Part shown: positions 22,102 through 34,316 of the stretch, in pieces
Layout of the letters: every line of letters begins with the position of its first letter
Numbering within the stretch: the stretch's first letter is position 1
From: Blastocladiella britannica
Taxonomy: Eukaryota > Blastocladiomycota > Blastocladiomycetes > Blastocladiales > Blastocladiaceae
Direction of reading: 5' to 3'
Assembly (NCBI GenBank): GCA_025349905.2
Contig: MU624636.1
Span: 1-36,946, forward strand
DNA length: 36,946 bases
Translations under genes and position numbers: made by a program
The notes under the pieces: generated by a model
Seen by the model: the letters and a program-made list of their open reading frames with translations, nothing else
What the model was told of the DNA's origin: nothing
Database searches by the model: none

Positions 22102-22934
22102 TTACTCATCGTTGGCTGCAATGGCCGGCGCACCAAGCCCCACCTGCTCCGGAACAGTGCACTTGTCGACGACATAACCAGTCGATTTGAACAGCAGCGA
22201 GCACGGAAGTTCCAGCTTAGCTCCCGTGATCGTGTCCTTGGTCCCCAGAGTATCGTCCTCGGGATCCACCGGCGACGTTTCCTTGACGTGCGCGTAGTTG
22301 CCCTTGACAATGTGGTCCTTGTGCACAATCGCAGCCGGCCCGGTGAGGAAGTTGTTTTGCCAATGGCCTTTGATCTGTCGCCAATTGCATATTTGAGTGA
22401 TGTGGATCTCAATGCAGTACTAAAGAAGAAAAAATATGTACCTTGCTCCCAGTCTCTGCAAACACGTAAATCCCCTCGCCGTCCTTGAGATCCTCCTTCC
22501 AGGCGCCAACATACACGTCGCCATTGACGTAGACGTATGATCCAGTGCCCTCACGCTTCCCTTTTACCCACTGCCCCTTGTACCGCGATCCGTCCGGGTA
22601 GACCATGGCGCCCTGGCCGTGCCGCAAGTTCTCGGCATAGGACCCCACGTAGCGTGCCTTTGGGCGCTTCCAGGTGTAGGATCCCGTCCCATGACGCAAT
22701 CCGGCATGGTACTCGCCCTCGTACACATCGCCGTTCGGGAACGTGTTGCGTCCTTTACCGTGACGCTCGCCGGTGGCGGCGCGGTCGCCTTCGTAGGTCT
22801 GGTTTATTCATGGTTTGTATTAAGCATTTTATTGATCATTTTCACTTTTGATCGCTGCCAATCAAGAAATGGACACGCACGCCAATCGAGGGCGGCGCCT
22901 CCGAGGGATCAGCGTTGGAACCAGTGTCGGACAT
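22102..22934 (-). CDS. RSPH1: Radial spoke head protein 1 (MORN-repeat protein)
   Basis: Exons 22934..22881, 22798..22442 and 22374..22102, all phase 0, give 227 residues. RSPH1 is a structural protein of the radial-spoke head in motile 9+2 flagella. Five MORN repeats follow one another: YEGDRAATGERHGKG, YEGEYHAGLRHGTG, YVGSYAENLRHGQG, YKGQWVKGKREGTG and YVGAWKEDLKDGEG, followed by FAETGSK and IKGHWQNN. The short acidic start MSDTGSNADPSE and the GERHGKGRNTFPNGDVYEGEY block match animal RSPH1 closely. The C-terminal ~75 residues are shorter than in animals. Presence of this gene implies the organism builds a motile flagellum. It is divergent from the unknown gene at 23068 (133 bp). Confidence 0.93.
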
Positions 22935-23067
22935 ATGGTTTCTTTTTCTTTATTTATGCAATGCGATGCGAGCGAAAGTCGAGGGAAGGGAAAGAGAGCA
23001 GCGACGAGAAGCGATGGGAAATGTCGCTCTTTGGCGCAAGGTAATTTAAGCGCTTTCAATAAAATCA

Positions 23068-24264
23068 ATGTCGGCCGTACCACCGCCGCCCCCGGCGCCT
23101 CTGCCTGCCGTACCGTCGTCTCCAGCAGCTGCAACGGTGGAAGTCTCGATGCCGGAAACCACCACCCCTCCTGACCCCGTGGCCATGCTCCTGGCCGCGC
23201 ACGCGCACATTGACAACCGCGGCACCAAGCTAGCGCTGCTGGCCGCGGCCGAGCACGTTGCTGCCACCACGCCCTCGCTTCTTGCCTCTGCCACTGCGAC
23301 CATGAAAGTCGCTGATCACGCTGCCGCGCCTGCACCTGCACCCTCCATTTCGGCCGCCACCAAGCGCCGGTTCATTTCCACGGTGTCAGCGCTAGGTGTG
23401 CCCGACTCGGCACTGGGCCATTCAACCACCCGCTCCTCTTCTTCTGCTGCTGCTGCTCCCGGTGCGATAAGGTCAGGCGATGACGACGAACCGACGCGAC
23501 CTTCGATTCTGGACACGCTAGTGCCCACTGTACCGGTGCGCAATCCCCACATTGCATACAAATACGCTGGTTCGATCTGACTCGGATCGCGTGGGAACAC
23601 TAGATCATTGTTCCGATTCCGCCAGACATGGTCATGGCGTCGGGGCTCTCGTTTAGCGTGTATGCGCCGCAACCCGATGCCGATCCGGCCGACTTTCTTG
23701 CCTACGCGTCCTTGACCGAGCGAGCGGAAGCCGGAGACCCAACAGTTACCTCTGAAGTTCCTGCTGGCGGTACGTGTCCATTATTTACTTGGAATTTCAT
23801 CAGTTAGACGACGACTCACAACGAGGAAAAAATTTAAAGCCACCCTGGACCCCGCAAAATCCCTCGAGGACTTTGTCAAGCGGCCAGAACTGTCGTCGTT
23901 GCAATGGGAGGTGTCGGGCCCGCGGGTGCTGGAGGGAGTCATGCACATGGTGACGGAGGAAAAGCTGCTCCACAATGCGCTGGTCCAGTTTGCTCGGGCA
24001 TTGCACAATGACCGGCCCGAAGCGATCGAGCTGGGCGAGCTGGAGTTGGAGACGTTGCGGGAGACCATGGTATCTCTTCTTTTCTGGTCCTGCCTTTACA
24101 TTTTCTGACATAAAAACATTCAAAAGGAACTCATTGGATCCACGGGAGAAGTGCTCGAGCAACTGCGAGATATAAGCGTGGGCCTGTCGCACGTTAAGCA
24201 CCAGCAAAAGTTTCTGTGGAACGAGATTGCCGCCAAAACGCAAGAGCAGCGCGAGGACCATTGA
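23068..24264 (+). CDS. Unknown protein with disordered N terminus and helical C terminus
   Basis: Four exons, 23068..23535, 23604..23769, 23840..24069 and 24127..24264, join in frame to 333 residues. The first donor is gtgcgc at 23536; reading on would stop at 23580, and that shorter form is an alternative. Residues 1-150 are rich in Ala, Pro, Ser and Thr. A short conserved-looking segment follows the first junction (IIVPIPPDMVMASGLSFSVYAP). The C-terminal ~120 residues are amphipathic helix or coiled coil (DFVKRPELSSLQWEVSGPRVLEGVMHMVTEEKLLHNALVQFARAL, then LRDISVGLSHVKHQQKFLWNEI). No family is recognised. It shares a 133-bp divergent promoter with RSPH1, which may hint at a flagellar role, and ends 17 bp from the opposing gene. 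Confidence 0.75.
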
Positions 24265-24281
24265 AAATTTATTACAATCTA

Positions 24282-24967
24282 TCAGTTTCGGGCTGCACAC
24301 GCAGCTGTGGTATGCGATCCGAACGCCAGCGTCATGTCCGGGTACTTGGGAAACACTTTACACCAGGCCTTGGTGACCGCCTCGCTCCGGTCTTGCCGGT
24401 AATGCACCATGTGGCACCGGTCCGAGTCGGCCCACGACCGGAACTTCGCGTACGCTTGCGTGTCGGCGTTGCATGACGCACCGTTGCTGGTACTGCGCGC
24501 CAGACACGCGGCATCGACGCGATTGGCATCAAACTGCACGCGGTCCACGTCGTAGTTGTAAATGTCAAACCCGCCCGACGTGCCGCTCGGAAACGCTTCC
24601 CATGCTCGGTCGTTGCGTGGGAAATCTCTGTTTTCTTGTTTTGAGTTTTGTGGATTGAGACATCAGAAAAGGCGTATAAATACTTGAACCAACACTGCTG
24701 CCGCGCCTTCCAGTACGCGCCGGCAGGGTACCCTTTAGCCCAAGCGCGCCGCGCGCAGTCCTCGGCGTTGCGGGTGCGGATCGGCATCCCCGTCGGCACA
24801 TCGTACAGGCCAGGAAGATTGACGCCCTCCAGCAGAATCGGCTTGCCGTCCGACACCCGCGGACACGCTTGCGTTGCTACTAAAGTGGCGGCGGTGGGTA
24901 GTGACTGGCCGGCGGCCATGGTATATGCTGCTGCCATGAGTAGGGCTGTTGCGGCGATGAAATACAT
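24282..24967 (-). CDS. Small secreted Cys-containing protein, unknown function
   Basis: Exons 24967..24684 and 24627..24282 (donor gtattt, acceptor cag) give 209 residues in frame. An N-terminal signal peptide is clear (MYFIAATALLMAAAYTMAAG). The mature part contains about nine spaced cysteines (TQACPRV, EDCARRAW, QQCWFK, AACLAR, ASCNAD, DRCHMV, AWCKVF, AACAARN), consistent with disulfides in an extracellular protein. No transmembrane or GPI signal is present at the C terminus. The family is not recognised. Size, secretion and Cys content resemble secreted effector- or wall-type proteins of fungi, but this is only an analogy. Its stop codon lies 17 bp from that of the convergent gene. Confidence 0.82.
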
Positions 24968-25254
24968 TCTCTTTTTTCTTTCACCTAACTGTATTCGTTT
25001 GATGGCGCAAACGCAGGGCCGGCTCGATGGGCGGACGGGCCCTCTTTATACAATTATCGTTTTGAGTTTTGCATCTTCGTCGTAACGTTATCTCCCAGTG
25101 GCGTATTGACTATGCAACGGCCGACCACGTCTACATCAACAGCAGCGGCCAATCGCTCCAAAAATGCCAAGTCGCCGGCCGCAGTTACAAGAATAAAAGA
25201 AAAAATGAATCCATATCAACAAAAAAAATACAGATGCAGAAAGGGGGTAGAGCT

Positions 25255-28027
<2,773 letters not shown>

Positions 28028-28214
28028 GGTCTGGGTGGATGCAATGGGTGAGGGTGGGAGAAAAGAAAACGGACAAGGATATTAAAAAATAATCCAGGAT
28101 AGTGCAAAGCGAGAAAGAGAGGGAGTCGAGGAACGATCGTCTCTTTTTGTGAGCGGCAACTCAGAAAGACGTGGCCGCATATTTGTCAGTACATTCTTTC
28201 AAATTCTCATAAGG

Positions 28215-28263
28215 GTTTCAAAAACGAATTGAACTCAACCAGAGTAAAAACTCATCCAACTGG
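28215..28263 (+). repeat. Left inverted-repeat block of the gene-poor region
   Basis: Contains gtttcaaaaacgaattga (28215-28232), gtaaaaactc (28244-28253) and ccaactgg (28256-28263). The same three blocks occur in the same order on the opposite strand at 29826-29762, and the first matches 17 of 18 bases. This is the arrangement of degenerate terminal inverted repeats. Confidence 0.5.
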
Positions 28264-29761
28264 GCGAGTTCTTTGACCTTTTTCGGTCGGTGAGCTTTGC
28301 CAAAATTTAGCAAAGATTTTTTTTTATTGCTCTGGTCTCGCTTTGGCGGCTGCAGCGCTCCCGGCCGCTCCCTCAAGGTGTGAATCGAAGGATCGGGCCT
28401 GGTATCGTGTTTTTGCGCCAGCGGAGCGAGTATTTGGTCACTTAATCCGGATTTTCACGGTTCCTCCAACGCGACCGGCCGGATCCAGGCTGAAATGGCG
28501 CTCACGGTGATCCTAGACGACGGAGGCACTGTCTGAAAGCTGAAGTGCGCGCTCGTTCCAGGTACACGATCAGCAGTGCGGTTGTGCATCCAGGCGTGGG
28601 AGGAGTGCGATCTAGGCGCCATGCGGTGTTTAACTGGCGCGTGCATGCTGTACTGCTTGCCGCACATTGCGTACGAGTTGTCGGGCCACCATATCACGAG
28701 AAGCGCGGTCGGCCGAGGGTAAGGCGGGTGGATGCATTGAAGGATCGGCGCGCGGAGGTTGAGGCTATTGGCGGCCGCTCCGGGGCCCCGAGCTGGTCAT
28801 GCTCGTTCGCCGCGATGCGCGCAGCATGGATGGTAAATGTCATAGCCAGTACGCCTACCGACAGGCGCTGCTTCACGTTTGGTGGCCGGAGAATCTTTCC
28901 GACAATGATCTCCCTAGAGCGCACGGTCGCCGCTGGTAGACTGGATCATTTCCTGGAGTGTCACAGTGCGGAAGACCAGGTCGCTGACCCGATCAGGTAC
29001 GCTTGCATCAAATGGCGCTGTGGTTTTACTGGCTGCGCAATGGAATGGAGCAGCAATGGTGCCCAAGGTGGTACTATCATGTCGAACAGACGCTGATGGT
29101 CGCGAACATCGTGATCGAGGAATGGAACTGAGCGCGTGCGAGTTTATCGCCATGATCCTGTTCGATGTGATTGCCGCATTCTCGGCCGTGGTTCACGAGC
29201 ATGTTTGGCTCCCGAAGGGCACCTGTGCTGCCGAGCTCATCCCGTGCCCGGTGTCAGATGCCCCTCGACCTAGCCGAGCCGTCTCGATCCCGTGTACTCA
29301 ACTGACGGGAGGACATCAAGGCGGCTGCCCTGGTGCTGCTTTGCCAACGCCGCTCTTGCTGAAGCCTGACTGGACCACATCTGCGGCTAATTGAGTTGGC
29401 GGTGGTCCGCTGCGTCGTTTCGCTCGACTGCGGCAACCCTAGTTTACTCGCGTGCATTAAGGGGACTGGTGTGAATACATTTGGCAGACTTTGCGCCATC
29501 TTGCTGGTGCTCGCTACCGTGTCAACCCATCTGCGAACGCTGCGCTTATTCCCTACTTGGATCGGCTCAGTATTCTGTCATACTGTTTGACAGTGCTGTC
29601 TGACCAACAGCCAATAACCAAGTAATGCCAGGCAGATAGCTCCCAAGTACTTGCCTGCGCCCAGGAGCAGGGTATGGGACAGGCATGGACCCAAAACCTC
29701 GCGAATATGAAATATATTTGAATCCAACTCCACCTGCGAATCCAACTGGGGTTTTCAGAAA

Positions 29762-29826
29762 CCAGTTGGGTTGTAGCGTGTTTTTGCCCAGCTTGATTTT
29801 CCCACCAGTCGATTCGTTTTTGAAAC
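29762..29826 (-). repeat. Right inverted-repeat block of the gene-poor region
   Basis: On the minus strand reads gtttcaaaaacgaatcga (29826-29809), gcaaaaacac (29787-29778) and ccaactgg (29769-29762), mirroring the left block. The last motif also forms a local hairpin with ccaactgg at 29742-29749. No clear target-site duplication flanks either block. Confidence 0.5.
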
Positions 29827-29958
29827 GGGCTAATGCGTGAATCACTCCCGGCCTCAACGAAATTAATAAAAGATATTTAAATTAAAAAAAGATCGTCGTC
29901 GCCAGGAACGAGGATAAGAACGAGCATTCGCGGAATGCGAAAAGGTAAGAAACAATTT

Positions 29959-32582
29959 CTACGCGTCATCGCCATCCGACGACGACAACGGCACACCGTC
30001 ACCACCACTGCCGGCACCGCCACCACCGCCACCGGTACCATCCAAATCCAGCTCGGCAATGATCTGCGCAAACACCTTGAGGAACTTGGCCCGCGCGCCC
30101 TGCGCCGACACCCCGAGCTCGACCAGGTCCGCATCCGATAGCGCCACCATCTTGCGCCAGTCCATGCGCTCAAACACCGACGTGTACTTGTGCAGCCGCT
30201 GCTGGCGCAGCCAGCCGGCAATGTCGGTCTGGATGAGGTCGGCCAGCGCCAGATCCTTGGGTCCGCCGTGGCCTGCCGCGAAACCCGCCGACGTCGGCGA
30301 CACGGGACCATTGTACATGTAAGGCGCCATGGACGGCGATCCCGGCTGCGAATGGCCGCCGCCGCCACCACCGTATGATTCGGCGCGGCCGTGGGTAAAC
30401 CGGCCCGAGCCCGTGCGGCGGTGACCACCACCCAGGCCGGCCGACGGCGGGCCCGGCGCAGATGTGGGCGTCAGTGGGCCGCGGGGAGCGGGGGACCGGA
30501 TACGCGACGGCTCCAACCCGGCGCTGCCGGGCGGATTGCCGCTGCCGCCGCCGCGCTGAGGAAGGCTTGCGGTGCGGGCGCCGGCGCCAATGCTAGGCGA
30601 CCCAATGCGGTGCGGCAGCGTCATACCGCCAGCCGGGCCACCAGCGACAGGCGACCCGGGCCGCGACCCCGATCGCCAGGTGGCCGCGGTCTTGGCCGGG
30701 TGCGGCGACACTGCGCGCTCGGCGTGAATGTTGTGGTCGGTAAACGGCGTCGCCGGCGGACCAAACCCGGGCGGCGGGAGCGTCGCGGACGTCGGCACAC
30801 TGTGCCAGCCGCCGTGGCTGCTGCTCCCCGTGCCCACCATGCCTTCAAATGCAGCGCGTGCCGCTGCGGCCGCCACTGCCGCGCGATGTTGCTGCTGCTG
30901 CTGTTGCGCGGTGATCGCGTCACCGTAGGCGCCCGCGTCCATGTCCGAGTAGCGGTTCGATGGGAGCCGCGACGCCGAGGGGGCGCGTGGGGCAAGGCCA
31001 GTGCCCGCACCGCCGCCGGCACCACCCGGGTGCTGGTGGCGCGCCAGAGCCAGAAGCTGATCCTGCAGCGCGTCCATCTGGAACGCGGATGCCGGGGCCG
31101 ACAGATCCGACTCGGCCAACAACGACGTCGGCCGGGAGTCCGAGAACATGGCGGCGGGATCGGCGCGCCGGGCCATCTTGGTGAGCAGCGTCGCAAAGAA
31201 TCTGATTTCATTGTTTTTTGTTATGAGTTTTTGTTTGTTCGATCGCCAAAAATAGGGATCGGCAAGCGCGAGCACGAGATGCCACCCATTCCCCAAATCA
31301 AAATAAAATAACGGTACCGAATCTGGACCGGAGTCATGTACTGGAAGAGCGCATACATGGCGGCGGTGCGCTCAATCTCCGAGAGCACTTTAAACCACTC
31401 TTCGATCGCGCGCAGCTCCTCGGTGAACGCCGGGTCGTGCTGTGTCAGGTGCATTTCTTCGAGCATGCGCTCAGCGCGCTCGATCTGCCGGTAGTACGCA
31501 TCCAGTGCCGCATCGGCCGCGGCAGGGCCAGCAGCCGCGCCTGCACCAGCACCACTAGCGTGCGTGCGGTTGGGCGCGGGCGACGCCAGCGCAGAGTACG
31601 ACCCCGTGGGGCCGAGACCGAGCGCCGACCCGGGCGCCGACGATCCGGGCGGCAGCAGGTGCGCCGACGACGATCCAATGGCACTACCGTACGCTTGCTG
31701 CTGCTGCTGCTGGTGGTACGACGAGTACTGGGCAGCGGCGGCGTGGTGTGGCATCGCGGGGGCGTGTGCGGCCGAGGAGGCGCCGTAGACGTGCGAGTCC
31801 GAGTGCAGGGACAGCGGGCGCATGCCGCCAGAGGGCGATCCGGGGCCGGCACCGCCAGACTGTGGCGTGAGGTCCGAGTGGACCATCGACACGGGCCGGA
31901 AGTTGGGCGACGACGATCCGGGCATCACGGCGGTGGTACCCGAAGTCGGGGCCGGAGAGGGGTTCGAGTACCGGAACGGCGAGGAGGCGCCGCCGGGAGA
32001 GGCCATGTAGCTGTAGGTGTTGTAGTTGTTGTTGTTGGTAGTGGACGGGGAAGAAAAGCCGTGGGTGGACGGTGCGGGAGATGGGTACAGGAGTCCGGCA
32101 GAGGCAGCAGAGACGGACGGGGACGGGGACGAGTAGTAGTTGAAAGCGTCTTCTACAGTGGTTGATGGTATTGCTCCTTTCGAAATGGAAGAGGGAGGCA
32201 CTGCGACACTGAAAGAGAAATCAGTTGCTGTCGAGGAAGGGTGATGACGGTGGCGATGATGAGGTTGCTGTTGCTGTTGCTGATGGGGGTGATGATGGTG
32301 GCCGATAACACCAACTCCTGGAGGTGTCGGAGATGCTGTGGGAGTTGTCGAAGATTGTCGGGGTGGTGGGAGCGACAGGGGAGACCGTGGCGACGGCAGT
32401 GGGGACGGTGGAGGGAGCGAAAGCGGCGACGTCGACGTGGACGCGGACGAGAGTTGCTTGGTGACGGCCAGCCAGTGGAGGTGGTGGGCAAAAGCGGCGG
32501 AAGCACGGGCAGGGCGGCGCTTGCTGTACAGGAGCGTGGTGCGATGGACGGGGATGTCGTCAAAGTTAGTGGCCGAGTGCAT
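29959..32582 (-). CDS. VTS1: Vts1/Smaug-type SAM-domain RNA-binding protein
   Basis: Exons 32582..31318 and 31201..29959 (donor gtaccg, acceptor cag, 116-nt intron) give 835 residues. Vts1 binds CNGG-loop hairpins in mRNAs through its SAM domain and recruits deadenylation machinery. The C-terminal SAM domain (about residues 740-805) reads IQTDIAGWLRQQRLHKYTS, then MDWRKMVALSDADLVELGV and GARAKFLKVFAQI, with the basic RNA-contact residues of the Smaug/Vts1 type. The fungal Vts1 N-terminal helical motif spans the junction: [53 protein letters not shown]. The rest is Ser/Pro/Gly/Gln/His-rich with poly-Q, poly-H and poly-N runs, typical of phase-separating RNA regulators. Confidence 0.95.
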
Positions 32583-33081
32583 GGTTGTAAAGAATTGGAG
32601 TCAAGGTGGGGGAAGGACTATGGTTGTGAAGCTAAGCTAACAGCACGGCCCAGCCGTGTATTCGGTGGAGGGGGGCGGAAGGTAAAAATAAAGAATACAA
32701 AACGAAAAAATGGAAAAATAACAATACCCAAAATCGAAAGAGGAATGTGGTGGAGGTAGTGGCGGTGGTTGCGGCAAGGAGGACAAGGTTCGGGGAAAGA
32801 GCGGTGCTACTTTGCTGATCAACTTTGAGAAACGAGTCGCGTTGCAGGTACGCAATACGCGGCGGTCGGGAACTTGGGGGATTTCGTGTGCAGCGGCAGT
32901 GCGGCCAAGAAGAGTTCATGGGCGAGTGTATCTATTAAAAAATTAAGCGATCCATTGGGAATATCGTGACCTCGCGTCACATGTCTGACTTTCCCAGATT
33001 TCTTACTTTTTTTTTCAGCACGTCCGTTCCTTCTGCTCTCACGACGCCAGCAAAAACAACTCCTGCAGCAACAACACAATA
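32583..33081. promoter_or_regulatory. Divergent intergenic region between VTS1 and P5C reductase
   Basis: 499 bp between the two start codons. It carries both promoters and 5' UTRs. A-rich tracts lie near 32687-32720 and a T-run at about 33006-33016 precedes the reductase start. The segment near 32930-32945 is AT-rich. No separate gene is supported. Confidence 0.5.
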
Positions 33082-34042
33082 ATGGCGACAACAACACGAT
33101 CCTTCACGCGCATCGCCGTCATCGGCTGCGGCACCATGGGCCGCGCGATCCTGTCCGGGATGCTCGACAGCGGCTTCCTGACCACCACCCGCGCGTCGGT
33201 GACCGCGTGCGTCTCCAACGACGACTCGGCTGCCACCCTGCGCGCAGAGTACGCCGACGCCGTCGAACATGGCCTGGTCTTTGTCTCGTCCGGCGCCAAC
33301 GTGGATGCGGTGCGCGCCGCCGACTGCGTGATCCTGTGCACCAAGCCCAACGTGGCGCAGACGGTGCTGAGCGAAGACGGCATGGCCGCGGCTCTGGCGG
33401 TGGGAACTGCCGACGAGTCCGGCGGGAAAGTGCTCGTCAGCTTGCTTGCCGGCGTGCGCATTGCCCAGCTCGAGGACTGGGTGCCGGCCGGCGTCGACGT
33501 GGTCCGCGCCATGCCCAACACGCCCTGCCGTATCCGCGAGGGCATGACTGTGCTCTCGTGCCGCACCGCCGTGGGTAAAGACGTCAAGGCGTTCATCAAG
33601 CTCGCGTTCTCGACCCTCGGCCGCTGCCGGTACCTGGACGAGAAGCACATGGTATATATTTTATTGGAATGTGATTGGTTGGATCGGCTCGCTCACAAAT
33701 ATGTAAAAACAGGACCCCGTCACGGCGCTGAGCGGATCCGGCCCGGCATTTGCCTGTGTGGTGCTCGAAGCCCTGGCCGATGGCGGCGTGATGATGGGCC
33801 TGCCGCGCGACGTGGCGATCGAGCTGGCGGCGCAGGCACTGCAGGGTGCCGCGCGGCTCGTGCTGCAGTCGGGCGATCACCCGGCCGCCATCAAGGACAG
33901 CGTCACAACCCCCGGCGGTTGCACCATTGCCGGTCTCCTGACCATGGAGGATGGAAAGATCCGGTCCACGCTGGCACGCACCATCCAGGAGGCGACCATT
34001 GTCGCAAGCACCTTGGGCAACAAGCAAGATGCCAAGAAGTAA
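33082..34042 (+). CDS. PRO3: Pyrroline-5-carboxylate reductase
   Basis: Exons 33082..33651 and 33713..34042 (donor gtatat, acceptor cag, 61-nt intron, phase 0) give 299 residues. The enzyme reduces pyrroline-5-carboxylate with NAD(P)H in the last step of proline synthesis. The Rossmann nucleotide-binding motif is at the N terminus (RIAVIGCGTMGRAILSGML). Family motifs follow: DCVILCTKPN, VLVSLLAGV, VVRAMPNTPCRIREGMTVL, then after the junction DPVTALSGSGPAFACVVLEALADGGVMMGLPR, and the ProC signature region SVTTPGGCTIAGLLTME. Length and motif order are normal. No targeting peptide is evident, suggesting a cytosolic enzyme. Confidence 0.96.
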
Positions 34043-34316
34043 CCAACATTTTTTCAAATGAATCCGTATTCTTACTGCCAAGTACCACTTCCCATTGATC
34101 CAGGGTAAAATATAATGGGAACTCTCCCCTTGTTATGTCAACTTGATCACTTGGGAATGTACACCTCCCTCAAACAGTTGCCACGGAAAATAAAACTTTA
34201 AAATTGATATAGCGACCCCGAAAAAGATTAAATCATGGGACTTCCCTCTAAACGGCTTGGAGCTTCCCTCCATACAACTATAGAATATTTAAATCAACAT
34301 CTACAATAAAGTCAAG

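Larger units (their letters stand above)
28028..29958. other. Gene-poor 1.9-kb region between CDC48 and VTS1
   Basis: No convincing gene. The first ~190 bp should be the CDC48 promoter. From about 28215 to 29826 the sequence lies between inverted sequence blocks and has only short overlapping open frames on both strands (the longest about 183 codons at 28545..29096). None shows a recognisable domain, consistent codon pattern or plausible splicing. It may be a decayed mobile element or lineage-specific non-coding DNA. The final ~130 bp is AT-rich and belongs to the VTS1 3' end. Confidence 0.6.

Noticed and set aside
23536..23580. Termination of the unknown gene at the in-frame stop at 23580
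   Set aside because: A gtgcgc donor at 23536 and a tag acceptor at 23603 keep phase and join to a well-formed downstream protein; kept only as an alternative form.
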